A stretch of 64,000 bases of DNA from Armigeres subalbatus (taxonomy: Eukaryota > Arthropoda > Insecta > Diptera > Culicidae): positions 166,552,908 through 166,616,907 of the forward strand of contig NC_085141.1 of NCBI RefSeq assembly GCF_024139115.2, written 5' to 3'. A program made the translations under genes and the position numbers. The notes under the pieces were generated by a model. It made no database searches, was not told the origin of the DNA, and saw nothing but the letters and a program-made list of their open reading frames with translations. Shown here piece by piece: positions 32,191-43,775 of the stretch; within the stretch, counting starts at the first letter, position 1; each line of letters starts with the position of its first letter.

Positions 32191-32802
32191 GAATCCGGGC
32201 GTGAATGTGTCACGTTTATTGGCATTGCGTTTTAGTACAAAACGCTGACTTCAACGCTGACGCGCAACGCGCTGTTGTGATTCAGCCTTTACTGTTGGTT
32301 GTGGATTTGGTTTCAAAGTGTTTGGAGCTTAGAAGGAAAAAGTACCAAGCACTAATAACCATGTGTTTTTATAAAACTACTATAAAACTACGATTCAGAA
32401 GACCTAAAAAATTTGCCCCCCACCCTATTCGAAATCCTGGCTACGCCCATGGGAAATGCTGACAAATTTGAAGAGCAGAATCTTTGACTTCCAATACAGG
32501 ACAAGTCTGGTAAACATATAATTCAATACAAAATAATTCCCCTCGTACATTTGTACATCATACTTTGAATTGTGGCGCCTCTTTGACGTATAGCTCTCTG
32601 CTCTTCCAACTTTGCGATTTCAGCTTTTGGAGCACAATATGAATATCAATTGCTTAAGGATTTTACAAACACCCTTCCAAATAAAAAAAACATTTAAATC
32701 CATTATCAAGTTTTGAAAATTGAAATTATTCTAACGATATATTCGAACAATCTCACCAAAATAATCTATTTCTGTTTTTTTGTCTAGCAGGGCCGTCAAA
32801 AA
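32191..32802 (-). other. Rim intron, unassigned
   Basis: CCCCCCACCCTATTCGAAATCCTGGCTACGCC-like text at 32414-32448 resembles an hAT-like element end (GGCTACGCC...), but no partner was found. Otherwise AT-rich. Confidence 0.35.
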
Positions 32803-32988
32803 TACACCCAAAAAACAAATCTGACAATTATTGTATAAAATCTTGGCATATACAATTCTGTAAGCTTTTTATACAGACATTGTATTGAAACAACAACAAT
32901 TTTATTAAAATATTTCAAAATTGTATATGTCAAATTATTATATAGTTTTATAAGCTTCTTATGCAGAACCAGAATGCAGTTGGGTGTA
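32803..32988. mobile_element. Possible 186-bp MITE with short inverted ends
   Basis: TACACCCAA at the left and TTGGGTGTA at the right are 9-bp inverted ends; GACAATTATTGTATAAAATC and the CAAATTATTATATAGTTTTA phrase inside are weak inner arms. AT-rich and without a clear target duplication. Confidence 0.45.
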
Positions 32989-34281
32989 GAAATATCTATA
33001 GTAGGGATACGGATGGTATTCTCGGCAAGGTCCAATTCCCGCACAGACTCAACAAATATTTTCTTTCGTTACTTTTACCCAAATCAGATTTTCTTTCAAA
33101 ATTTCATCGTCAGATTAATTATTTTAAATATTAAATATATTGTTAAATATTAAATATTTCGCAAAATATATATTTTTTAATAAATAAAAAATAGTTACTC
33201 CTCTTTTCGGATTCGGCCAGGGTGGTTTTCAATAGTTTTGAAGAAACGTTTAATATCACAAAATACAAAAATGTAACTTTTTTCATTAAAAATAAATATT
33301 AAATGATTGCTTTTGACATTCTCATTGGTTTTGGTCGAAAGAGTCAAGAAGGAGATACTAAAGTTGACCCTAATGCTGAGGTTGAAATATGTATGTTACA
33401 ATCAAGTCATGGCATAAATAGAATATTAGTTCTAATTTTCTTACGGCAAGTGAAGGAAAACATTCCACTAAAGAGATAAAACATCGTTTTTTTTAACTTC
33501 ACTAATTAAATTATGTATCCATTTATTAATTCCAATCCCTATTCACATTATTAATGAACTCAAATGTAACATTACAACATTATTTGCATAAATCAATACA
33601 GCTAAAGATTCTCGTAGTCAATAATCGCAACACCTTACCGCAAAATGAAAAAAATAAAATGAGCTTCCCATCAGCTTTGTTCCATTTCATTAGCAACCTA
33701 GCGCTGAATTGCTAAAAACTAGCTGAAACCTGAAGAAATTTACGCCCTTGAAAGAAAACACGAGAGCACGTGCCTAAGGACCATATAGCTATGCCTCGTC
33801 ACCAATGTCATCGATTTAATTTTCTCTGTTTTATGATGAAGTATCATTCAATTAACGAACGATTTTAAGGCGAACGTAATGGCTTAGACTCTAGATGATT
33901 TAAACGTGTGAAATAAATGTACTTTCCATACCCATTTGATCTTTTCGACAGTTCAATACTTTTCGTCGTTTAATTTAGGTTTTACTCTTAAATGACAAAT
34001 GGCATATATCAAAATAATGTATATAATAAAAGTAGATAGAGAAACGTGTGCGAAAAAAAAACGAAAATAGCTCATGCAAAAGCTCTACACATTCATGCAA
34101 AAACGAGCGAAATTAATGTCTTCAACGTTGAACAGCTTGATTAAGTATTGGAACATAAATGTCTGTACAGTGAGTACAGTTAATAGTTTTTCTCATATAT
34201 ATTCTGCATGTGATAATATGTATGAACGTTATGTTTATAGTGTACTTTAGAGTTGTCTTGTGTAAATGCATTTTTAGATAC
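32989..34281 (-). other. Rim long intron, distal part
   Basis: Very AT-rich with ATTAAATATT runs at 33120-33190. No exon or complete element seen up to the donor of the 34.3-kb exon. Confidence 0.5.
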
Positions 34282-34847
34282 CTTAGGGCCATCGCCACGA
34301 TTTGAATCTTCGCTACTAGTAAATGTGCTACTGGTGTCGATACCAGAATCCTTAGTGGTTGAGTCCTGACTTCCCTGTCGTTCCGACTCCCATCGCCCCC
34401 AGTCATCGGTGTCCTGTCCATCGAATCTCACCGTTTTCTTTCTTCGCTCGGTAAAACGACGACTATCGGCCGGGTCATCCCAGTAAGGGTCCGGCTGGTC
34501 TTGACCAGCAGAACTAGAGTTGTATCGACTGTTCTGCTGAATAAACTGATATTGGCTATTATGAGCTTGATGGGACTCCGGCACTGACTGGTGACTATGC
34601 TGATGATGACTACTACTGTGGTGATGATTATTGTTATTGTACGCCAACGAAGTAATGGTGCTGTCGGCAATCACTACCTGCGGTAGTGGCTGCTGAAATT
34701 GTGAGTGCGGCTGCTGGCTTTGGTACCGGTTGTGATTCGTTCTATTATAGCTATTTCTTTGTTGTACATCCAGATTACTCGCCCGGTAATCAGTTAGGCT
34801 TGGATTCAGTCGAGAGTGATTATCAAAATACTGTTTTTGGTGCCCGG
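34282..34847 (-). CDS. Rim: Rim, exon 1 in window (His/Gln/Ser-rich linker before PDZ)
   Basis: Two bases plus 188 codons. It starts GHQKQYFDNHSRLNPSLTDY, passes a Gln/His/Asn-rich stretch (NNNNHHHSSSHHQHSHQ), and ends with a conserved-looking block ERRKKTVRFDGQDTDDWGRW, ESERQGSQDSTTKDSGIDTS, SEDSNRGDGPK just before the PDZ exon. The acceptor has a long pyrimidine tract ending CCCTTTTGCAG at 34848; the donor is AAG|GTATCT. The Met codon a few residues upstream (MFAFDPF) lies inside the pyrimidine tract, so I do not take it as the start. One base of the first codon comes from an unseen upstream exon, which should lead to the zinc-finger/Rab3-binding region. Confidence 0.87.
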
Positions 34848-35790
34848 CTGCAAAAGGGTCGAAAGCGAACAACGCTCAACATTTGCTAATAATTATGCAA
34901 CTTCTACTGAACATTGGAATTAATCTACAAAAAGATCATAGAAAACTAGGGATGAACATGAACGGACAACTTAAATAAACATAAGATGTTTTATTCGAAA
35001 CATATCCCTAATTTTACCTACTTTTTTTAATTATTTGTTTTTATTTTCCAAATCCCCATTAGCCCGAATAAAGCATGGTTTCTTTTTGGGAGCACTCATC
35101 TTCTCGGAAAACGCGAGAAGATAATTAAACGACATAATGTCAAACTACTTTTATGTCATACGCTATTGTGCAAGCCAAACTTCAAGTGAAAACGAGTACG
35201 ATCGATCCAGTAATTGTTACCGAGATACTGGGTAAAACGTTTTTGTCAACCCTCAGTATACGATTCGCCAAATCTCGATAATGAAGCTTTTGGATTTTCA
35301 TCAAATTAATTTTAGTATGAATGTTCAATATCACATTATAATATAAGACATTGTTAATTATGTCACTTGCACTTATTTGCATCAAATGGAAATATAGTTT
35401 TAAATATTTGTTTCTATCACGAATTATTTAATGAGAAAGTAATTGATCAGATATGCATCTATAATGCAATGCTAACAATTCAGATTAATGTTATTGCATC
35501 AACGGATATACGACGGCTATATGACTTATGTAGCTGTACATAGCTCATAGTAACTCGTCTCATACATCATACATATATTAGTGTGTTTCTTGGAACTCTA
35601 ATCATGCATTAGAATATTAAGTATCAAGGTAATCTATTGTTCTTTTTTTAACTCAGAGCAAGAGATTGATGTTGAACAGTCAGATCATTTATTCCTACCG
35701 ACGTTAAATGATAAGGGAACTGTTTCGGTTTCCATCTTACTGAACATATATTTATCTCATCGCAAAACATTTGTCACTTCTTTTTGGTGG
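34848..35790 (-). other. Non-coding, probably Rim intron
   Basis: AT-rich; no splice-bounded exon or delimited element. Confidence 0.4.
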
Positions 35791-36006
35791 GGGAAACTGG
35801 GGTAATATCCACCCCCGAGGCAAAACGACCCTTTGGCATTTTTGAGTACATTTTCACAAGTTTTTTTGGAGTATTTACCACAGCGTATGTAGTTAGTATC
35901 TCGATCTACCAATCCAATAGTAAACATTCTTGAAAATATTCCTGGAGCACCGCTAAAAATGCCAAAAGGTTGTCTTCCCGGGGGTGCATATTACTCCAGT
36001 TTTCCC
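35791..36006. mobile_element. Fold-back element, about 216 bp
   Basis: GGGAAACTGGGGTAATATCC then ACCCCCG at the left are matched in reverse complement by CGGGGGTGCATATTACTCC then AGTTTTCCC at the right; inner arms AAAACGACCCTTTGGCATTT and AAATGCCAAAAGG also pair. No coding. No clear target duplication. Confidence 0.7.
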
Positions 36007-37278
36007 TAACATGCGTGGTCACTGCTTAAAAAATCACAAAAATAAGAAACAGGTCTAATTCCTTTTCATTGCTTCGTTTTGATGGGATGAACATAGGAGC
36101 TATGAGATGAAATTCAGGAACAGTAACCTATGTCAAATTCAAAAGATAATTTAAAAACACCTATTTGTTTCGTTCAGTTAAAAGTAAAACCACATTGTGT
36201 GTCCGCGAATTATTATGATAAACAAACCTGAAAGTAATGAACCACTACATTGTAGCATAGGGCATGTGCGATTTTAGGGAAACCCTTACATTAACACCAT
36301 AGAAAGATGGAGAGTGCGCATTACGGATCACTCGGATGTACTGATAAGAGCAAATAGAGAAAATGAGAGACGAAAAGAGAAAGAGCGCTAAAATAACGTG
36401 TAGAGCAGGGAGATAGAAAGAGTAAGAGAAAAACGTCATAATAAGAGATCTACAGCGCGTATCGTGGGTTCTGTGAGTGGAGAATACCAATGCCGTACAA
36501 AACTCATGCCAACGCGAAGACAGACAAATTGTCAACTAGAATGAAATCGCAGATCTGGAAAACCTAAATCAGGAGGTAATTCAAACAAATAGATCGATGA
36601 CCATATGTACATTAACCTCAAATCAAAATTGAAAATGGTTCATAAATCTAAATAAATAAATCTACACTAAGATACGCGACCGAATTGCTTACATAGAGTA
36701 AAGGTACAATGCGAAATAAATAGAATGTTATTCTTCACAACATTACATTGCGCTTGGCCAGGCACTGAAGTAAGAAAGAAGGAATTAGAAACAGAGTACT
36801 CAAAGAGGACCACAATAGCACACACACATAAAAGTACTTTGCAAGTGATAGAACCAATTGGAAACGAAAATTAATTTTAGTGACTGATCGACAATTCTAA
36901 TTATGTGAAGGTGCAATAAAACTATAAAGACGACAATTAAAAAGTAAGAGAGGAACTAATGCTAGTCGTGAATTGACAAGTGTCAGCTTGATTCGGGATT
37001 TTAATAGTTTGGCTAGGGCTAACCAGAGCAGTACAAAACCTGTTCATAAAATAACCACACCCTCATACAATATATACCCTTGACAAAAAGTATTTGTTTA
37101 TTTTTTCCATCGTAAATCAATTACTAACAATGGAAAAATTGGGGTCCTGTGATTAATATCGTTACAAAAATTACAAATTACAAATTCGTTACAAATTCGC
37201 AGGTGTTACAAATCTAGAACATTCTATTCAGTGACGGGAGATGTCATTTCGATGTCATGGAACTAAATTGTCAATAAC
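36007..37278. other. Non-coding, no gene seen
   Basis: Contains a purine-rich stretch at 36340-36430 (GAGAGACGAAAAGAGAAAGAG). The minus-strand frame 36245-36535 is a hydrophobic translation of that pyrimidine-rich strand and has no support. Confidence 0.4.
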
Positions 37279-37286
37279 GTTTTACA

Positions 37287-38509
37287 CATTGGCGTAACTA
37301 CAGGGGGGCTAGAAGGGGGCTATAGCCCCACCTAGGATTTGGCTAGCCCCCCCTAGAAAATTTGTTACTTTGTATAAGTATTGCGCATATCTAGTCCACT
37401 GATTATATACGGGGGTAAATGCAGAGAAAGGATTGTCTTCATTATCCAATCCCTCTCTTCGAAACACTACAGCAATCTATTCGCTCAAGTTTTTGAACTT
37501 CGAGCAATTGTTATAAGGCTTGCTCACGACAAAATCTGGACCCCTCAAAACATGTTATAACTTATGAAATATCAAAGGAAATACCTCATCAACAAGTAAA
37601 TTGAAAAATATATTATTTATAAGTATTACAAGTACTAAATGGACAATTCCTTGAGATTTTCAAGTTTTTCCAGGGTTTTGTGAGTAATTGTTATCTAAAT
37701 CGAGCATATGATCTTAACCTTTCTAACTAAGACCAATCCTAAAAGCTGCAGCGCATTTTAATTATCACTGTAGGCTTCTTGATAAATGCTCGGTAAAACT
37801 CTTAGATTTCAAGTAGAGGTATCTAAAAGTTTAATGAGAAAGAACTTTGTATTCTTTCGGATGGATTTTAAAAACTCCGCATACTATTTAATTCTCTAAA
37901 TTCCTCCCTATTGTCGCTGCAGCAAAGGAAGATGTGTTAACTTGTTAATTTGTTGCATTTTTTTTAACTAAATTGAAAATTAACGACCAATAAGTTGTAT
38001 TGGGATGTAAAACTGATTTTTTTTAAATCGTCCTAGAAGTTATTCTAACAGAAAAGAAAGGTTAGTTTGTTGTGGTCAGATCGCCGTTTGAAAGCTCGTA
38101 GGAATTGTCAGGCCACTGAATGGAAAGCTGGCGAAAAGAGTTTAACTAACTAATTTATTCAATATTTAATTTATAATGTATTCTAGGTTCGAAGCAAATC
38201 AAAAAATCCTTTAAAAACCAGGATCGTGCTTCACATTCTATTTACGGCGAGCCCAACACTTATGGTTTTCTGAACCTATCAAGGATCTTAGGAATCCTAC
38301 GAGATTTCAAGATTTTTGTAACAGGGCTGAGCGTCGATGAACATCATTTGAAATATTCAAGTCGTCCATTGCATTGATATCTGGTAGACCAACAATATAC
38401 ATCAGTTGAATCGAGCGAAAATGGTAAACTTTCTGTTATGAGTGTTAAAATAGAAAAAAGTTTAATAAAAGTTAGCCCCCCCTAGAATTTTTCATTAGTT
38501 ACGCCAATG
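37287..38509. mobile_element. 1,223-bp hAT-like element, non-autonomous
   Basis: CATTGGCGTAACTA at the left and TAGTTACGCCAATG at the right are exact 14-bp terminal inverted repeats. GTTTTACA at 37279-37286 and 38510-38517 is an exact 8-bp target duplication. Just inside both ends lie C-runs around CTAG (GGCTAGCCCCCCCTAG at the left, TTAGCCCCCCCTAG at the right). Ends of the form CA(G/T)TGGCGTA with 8-bp duplication are a hAT trait. The interior is AT-rich without a transposase frame. Confidence 0.9.
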
Positions 38510-38518
38510 GTTTTACAC

Positions 38519-39289
38519 ATGTTATTTACAATTGTGTTTTTATAAAAACATGCAGCCCTTAAAGGATCGTAAAACTTTTTCTAATAGGTCATTGCTCTAA
38601 ATGTGCAATTGGCAGCGTGAGAACCGAATTAGTGCCAAATGACATTTATGTCATGACATTCCGTGATATTTTTTAAATTTCGCTCTAATGCTCACACTTT
38701 GTATTTAGAACAATGATCTGTTTGACAAAGTTCTAGGATCCTTTATAAAGGATTTACACACATTTTTATTGGCTAAAAAAATTTACAAATAAATTTTATG
38801 TGTGCGTTAATAACCACCCGCTATGGGAGAATCCACATAAAGGTTATTAGTTAATAACGGTTATGTGTGTTTCCACATATATGCTATGCGAATTACCATA
38901 GCCGTTATGTGGGAAATGCTATAGTCAAAATTTATGTGTGCCACACATAATGGATATGATTGGATTTTTGTCAGTGTAGGCATTTAATGTTTAAAAAAAA
39001 ACTTTGTATTTAGAACAATGATCTGGCATTTAATGTTAATAAAAGATCGGAATTGAAAATAATGTTTGGGAAAAGTTATCAACATATTAGTAATAGCAAT
39101 TCCATGACATTTTTTTTACATTCCCCTTAATTAAAAATATCATCACGTTCATACGTTGAACTGGAACCAATTACTATATCATAGATGGAAGCAAGGCTTC
39201 AAATGCCCAGATCTACCGAATACTGAGGATGGACACCTACTTAAGAAACATGCTGAGAGCTCTGTGAGCTCTCATATGTAGGTGCCACG
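38519..39289. other. Non-coding, with short inverted and direct repeats
   Basis: At 38760-38960 variants of ACACATAA and TTATGTGTG alternate (for example TAATAACGGTTATGTGTG), forming a diverged palindromic block. TTTGTATTTAGAACAATGATCTG occurs at 38699 and 39004. No gene. Confidence 0.45.
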
Positions 39290-39425
39290 GGAGGTTTGGG
39301 AATTGTTGGATGAAAGTGGAATCATTTGGTAAATCGTGAAACACAGGAAGAACTAATATTGGGATACAAAATAGGAAAGGGGCGAGTCTGAGACTGAACC
39401 AGAGGACGGAGGGATAGCTGATTCA
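39290..39425 (-). mobile_element. Possible SINE-like fragment (relative of 22771-23335)
   Basis: GGGATACAAAATAGGAAAGG then GGCGAGTCTGAGACTGAACC parallels AGATACAAAGTAGGAGGAAA-GGACGAGCCTGGGATTGTACCC at about 23257-23301. In reverse complement the text reads like the 3' half of a tRNA. Ends were not fixed. Confidence 0.4.
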
Positions 39426-40612
39426 TCTACCCTTCATTCATTCGATATGGCGTAAAATGTTTCCCGTGATTTTTTCGTTTAAGCTTAATCTCCTCCGAAT
39501 CCACAACATTTGACGCGAATATATTTGCATAAGTGCCTCTCCGTTTGTAAACAGAGAGACGGAATATGCATTGGCTCGATGCACACAACATTGCAGCCAT
39601 TTGACATCTGAATAGAAAAAAAAGCACAAAAGATTGCATTCGGTTGATCGATTTCGGCACGGATCTGCCAGAATTTTTTTTTTTTACTTGATCAAGGTAT
39701 CAACGTGCTATTTTTCGAAATAAAATGACTATACAAAACGGCTCAAAAATTTCAACTAATTGCCAGTTATTGTCAGGAAAGGTTTATTGCCGATAATTAG
39801 CACTAACTACGTACGAGCCTATCACCCACAAAGGGCAGCTGAATTAGGGTATACCGGGTAGGAATTGGAATATTTCGTTTTTTGACTTCAAAAATTAAAT
39901 ATCTCCAAATCCCATATTTTTTTTTGTCAAATATTTACCACAAAAACTTGACACACGTAAAACACACGTTTTAACGAAATCATATTGGCCATTTCATTTT
40001 ATGAAATTTGGCAAAAATATTCTTTGATATGCAAAGAATGTTTATGCCAAATTTGAGCATAGTCAGTCATAAAAAAAACCCCTGCCAAAGCCGTCATTCC
40101 CCCCCTATGTAATCAATTGCACATCATTATATACGAACTTATTAAAAACATAATGGCGTCTCAAATAAACAAATAGTGGGAACTTTGGTAATATAAATGC
40201 ATCGATAACATTTTAAGGCCTTCATATTACAATACTTAACATTCATTTTTACAAAGGATTCATAAAATTCTTCGCATGGCAGCTGCCGCTCGAAGAATAA
40301 AGTCTTCGTACTTCGATGTCGTCATCACGATTCGATTACACGACGAAAACTAACGTCGTGCGCGTCATCCACGATGCGACGAGTAGCAATGAAGACACTA
40401 CAACTCGTCGCTACTGTGGCATTTCATATTGCGACGATGCCTATTGTCAGCACTATTGAATCACTCTAATGTATAGGCTTTAACAGAAATGATCATTTAT
40501 AAATCATTAGTGAAATAAGATACTAATAACATGGCTTCGAACATTGCAAAATGTTATAAATCATTTTACAGTACCTATACCTACCTATACCTAAAACTAA
40601 GTTTTAGGTGAT
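39426..40612. other. Non-coding, no gene seen
   Basis: A GC-richer patch at 40290-40450 is full of CGTCG/CGACG in both orientations (CATCACGATTCGATTACACG...), probably a decayed palindromic element. Otherwise AT-rich. Confidence 0.4.
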
Positions 40613-40801
40613 GTGCATTCAGTGGAGAAACCACAACCATCAGTACCTGAACAACGACCACCTTTGTCTGAACCTGAGCAATCTGAGCCAAAGAACTATC
40701 TTGAAGAAGTATCGCCAGCAACATCAGTAGCATCAGCTTCATCTCAGGAAAGCGTTTTGCCGCCTAGCCAGATTAGGGGAAAGAGGGGCAATATGCCCTA
40801 G
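40613..40801 (+). CDS. Unrecognised short ORF, Pro/Glu/Ser-rich (possible transposon remnant)
   Basis: Reads MHSVEKPQPSVPEQRPPLSE, PEQSEPKNYLEEVSPATSVA, SASSQESVLPPSQIRGKRGN and MP, then stops. The composition differs from chance translations of the surrounding AT-rich DNA. TTTTAGGTGATG just before it could be a splice acceptor. Pro/Glu/Ser-rich linkers followed by a basic end are common in retrotransposon polyproteins and in regulatory proteins; I cannot name the family. No neighbouring coding sequence was found. Confidence 0.3.
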   Translation: MHSVEKPQPSVPEQRPPLSEPEQSEPKNYLEEVSPATSVASASSQESVLPPSQIRGKRGNMP

Positions 40802-41142
40802 CTAAGCATAGACTGCTTTTATGCCTTGGCTATAACGATTTTCATGGGTGTTTCTACCTCATGCAACAGTTAAGCAGTATAGCTAGAAAAAAACCTCAAT
40901 CATATTGATAAAATTCACATTTAAAAAAAGTGGTGATATTTCGTTGCCGTTTCATGAGGAAAAACTTCTTTTAGCTGGCAGCTCTTAGGGAACAACGCGA
41001 CACGCTTCGGCGAATCAGCATTCTGGTATGGACAGTGCGTGGAGACGCGTAGTACTTTGTAGGTTAGTAGGAGCCTCTTCCCCTACTCAATTGAGATGTT
41101 GAACACATGAATAGCTGGGGCTAACGTTTACCCTGTGTCTAT

Positions 41143-41388
41143 CTTCTTCATCTTCTTCTTCTATTGGCATTACATCCCCCACTGGGATATTGCCGCCTCG
41201 CTGTTTAGTGTTCATTCCGCACTTCCACCGCGACGTTTCTAAGCCAAGTTACCATTTTTGCATTCAAATATCATGAGGCTAACACGATGATACTTTTATG
41301 CCCAGGAAAGTGGAGACAATTTCCAAATCGAAAATTGCCTAGACCGGCCGGCACCGGTCACGCATCTTACTGCTAGGCTAAGAAGGGG
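41143..41388 (-). mobile_element. tRNA-derived SINE (Feilai-like), copy 1
   Basis: Flanked by exact 15-bp direct repeats TTACCCTGTGTCTAT at 41128-41142 and 41389-41403. On the minus strand it runs from the tRNA-like head near 41388 to a GAAGAAGAAGAT-type tail at 41143. The body matches the copies at 43776 and 49858 (TCATGAGGCTAACACGATGA and ACTTTTATGCCCAGG shared). Here the tRNA-like head is short: the B-box part is deleted near CCGGCACCGGTCACGC. Confidence 0.9.
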
Positions 41389-41403
41389 TTACCCTGTGTC
41401 TAT

Positions 41404-41765
41404 AAAACCAAAAACTTTTTTTTTTCAATAAGGAAACTTAAAACTAAAGATTACTCCAAACGGAAATATGTAGATGTAGACATACAAAAATACATGATTT
41501 TCAAAAGTTGTTGGTGTCACGGAAAAACTAAAAATTTTCACAGGAGTTTTTCGGAAAAAAGCAACCCAGAAACACTGCTTGTGAAGAAACTTTCATGAAA
41601 ACCAGATGGAAAATCCATATCAAACTATATTTAAACCAAAGACATCATTAGATCCAACGTTTTATTTACCCAATTTTACCTAAAGCTAAATCCGTAGCAC
41701 ACCAGCACGGAGGCCTAAAATCGTTATGGCGCGGTTTTACGCCAAGACGGTCAAAATTCACAAAA
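41404..41765. other. Non-coding, no gene seen
   Basis: AT-rich, no feature recognised. Confidence 0.35.
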
Positions 41766-41922
41766 TCTCGCTTAACTTTTCAAAAGGACCTAAGTAACAT
41801 TTTTTTCATGAATTGATTTGAGTACTGCAATCAAAAGCTTTCATGTTGTTCTGTTGATTGCGCTATTCAAATTAATTCATGAAAAAAATGTTACTTAGGT
41901 CCTTTTGAAAAGTTAAGCGAGA
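41766..41922. mobile_element. 157-bp fold-back MITE, copy 1
   Basis: TCTCGCTTAACTTTTCAAAA at the left and TTTTGAAAAGTTAAGCGAGA at the right are perfect arms that continue through GGACCTAAGTAACATTTTTT/AAAAAATGTTACTTAGGTCC. The loop contains CTTTCATGTTGTTCTGTTGA. A second copy, about 95% alike by eye, lies at 58988-59141. Confidence 0.9.
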
Positions 41923-42066
41923 AATCTATTGAATTTCCTAGAACGCTCATACAGACTCGTTTGGCTGTGTACCTCGGTACAAAATACAATAACACGCGTG
42001 CTCGAATGTAGAATAAAACTAGTTAGAAACTTAACGATTATTAAATAAAATCTCCATGCGATAGTT

Positions 42067-42657
42067 GAACCGTTGCCAGCGAAAGTGGTACATAAACCTT
42101 TCTGGTCAATTTTGAGTTTTTTATGTCAACGGCTTCTATTTGCAAAGATCTAGTAAGGGAATAACGAAAAAGTGATTTTTGGCAACTAAATCTGGAGATA
42201 TGCACATTTAATTTTTTGGTATATATCACAATGGCCATTTCGTTGCTAGAAAAAGTAGTACATGTACAGTCCCACCCACTAAAATCAGCTTATTTAAAAG
42301 AAAATTCGGCAACATGACTGTTTTCGCAACAGATTTTAATCCTATTTTGAATTTCAAGATAGTTAAGTGCCGTTTAGAATGATTTTAAAAATGTACATGT
42401 ACCACTTTTACTGTCAACGAGTTTCGGTTTCCCATTAATAGTGGTACATGTACAATTTGTTCCAATAAACTTGAAATTTGTCAAGAAACTTCGCTTATTT
42501 TTCACTATCATCTTTAGGCACATCAGTCATAACATGTTGGTATAGTTAAGTTGTAGAACATTGCAAATATTAATTTATTATTCGATATTTTTGGGAAAAT
42601 GCGTCTCCTGAAAAATTTACTCAATGTAACATGTACCACTTTCGCTGGCACCGGTTC
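42067..42657. mobile_element. 591-bp element with GTGGTACATG repeats
   Basis: The left end GAACCGTTGCCAGCGAAAGT continues GGTACAT; the right end reads ATGTACC then ACTTTCGCTGGCACCGGTTC, so the inverted ends match over about 27 bp with two mismatches. AGTT flanks both sides (42063-42066 and 42658-42661), possibly a 4-bp duplication. The motif TACATGTAC with GTGGTA or TACCAC next to it recurs at least four times inside, in both orientations. No protein. Confidence 0.75.
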
Positions 42658-42661
42658 AGTT

Positions 42662-43762
42662 CATACTGGATTCAAATTTCCACTGAAAAGGAAACTAGTT
42701 CTGTTGAGAATAATGTTATGTTTTGCGAATTATATTGAGTGTATTAGTTTTGCGTTTTGAGTCTGTAAGTACAACAATTTTTATATGTTGAAGGCTGTAT
42801 AAATTAGATTAAATCTTTCGAGCACTCCAATCCTTTTTGCAGTCAACCCAATTAGGTGACACCAACGCACTAGCAGAAGTAACTATAATTAAGTATATGC
42901 ATTAGGGTGTTTCAAACAAATTTGCACTATACAGCTCTTCCATTTCAGACATTTGGATGAGAATTCACTTTTAACAAACCTATTTATTTTATTGAACGAA
43001 ATAAAATTTAGCGCATTAATATTGGGTAATCAACTTGATTTAGACCCCATACAACATGTACATATATCGCATCATATACGATTTTGAGAGACCCTCTTGA
43101 TGATATTTTCTTGAATTTTAAAATCGAACTAAAATCAAGGCCACAGCTGATTCTCTCACTTTCTTCAAGAAAATAAGATCGCTCTGCATTTGTTTGATAG
43201 ATTTCCTGTGTGAAAATAACGAAAATTCAAATGGAGTTTTAATTAAATCAGTTTGTTCAAGAAGACAAGCGTTACAATACGCTCAGAACGCACACAATAA
43301 GTTTACTTCGAAATTGTGAATTTAAAACGCAGGATTCTTTTCATTGATGCATGTCAATCGAAAGATAAGACTTCGCTTCGGCTAAATTGGCCAGTGTAAA
43401 ATGAAAATTCGGCTTCGATCAGACTAAATTGGGGGTGTCCAAAATGTGTACATTTGAAGGTCCAAAATATGTTGCATTGATCGAAGAATATTTCCATTTA
43501 CGAAAGTTTCAAATCTCAGCGATTTATCAATAATTGATGCCGAATGCAACTTTCTATTCCATAAGTGAAACTTTCATTTACAATATGGTGTGATTAATGA
43601 TTGTATCGAACATGTTATTTGATAGGTATAAGCAGATATTTGTAAGCACTACCTCTTTATTTTCCAAAATCCAAAATCGGACATTTACCCTAAGCAGCCA
43701 TATTTGAATTCAGGGGCCGTCCTTACACACGGCTACAAAGCTGACCATCCTGAAGGAAGCTG
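42662..43762. other. Non-coding, no gene seen
   Basis: AT-rich; GGTCCAAAATATG at 43460-43472 echoes 18271-18283. No supported gene. Confidence 0.35.
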
Positions 43763-43775
43763 GGATTCCCGGTTT

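Noticed and set aside
34180..34872. MFAFDPFAAG as the start of Rim
   Set aside because: These codons lie in a pyrimidine-rich acceptor tract ending TTTTGCAG; the exon more plausibly begins after it at 34847, and RIM proteins have an N-terminal zinc-finger region not seen here.
36245..36535. Hydrophobic minus-strand frame resembling a membrane protein
   Set aside because: Translation of a purine/pyrimidine-biased stretch; no homologous motif or splice sites.
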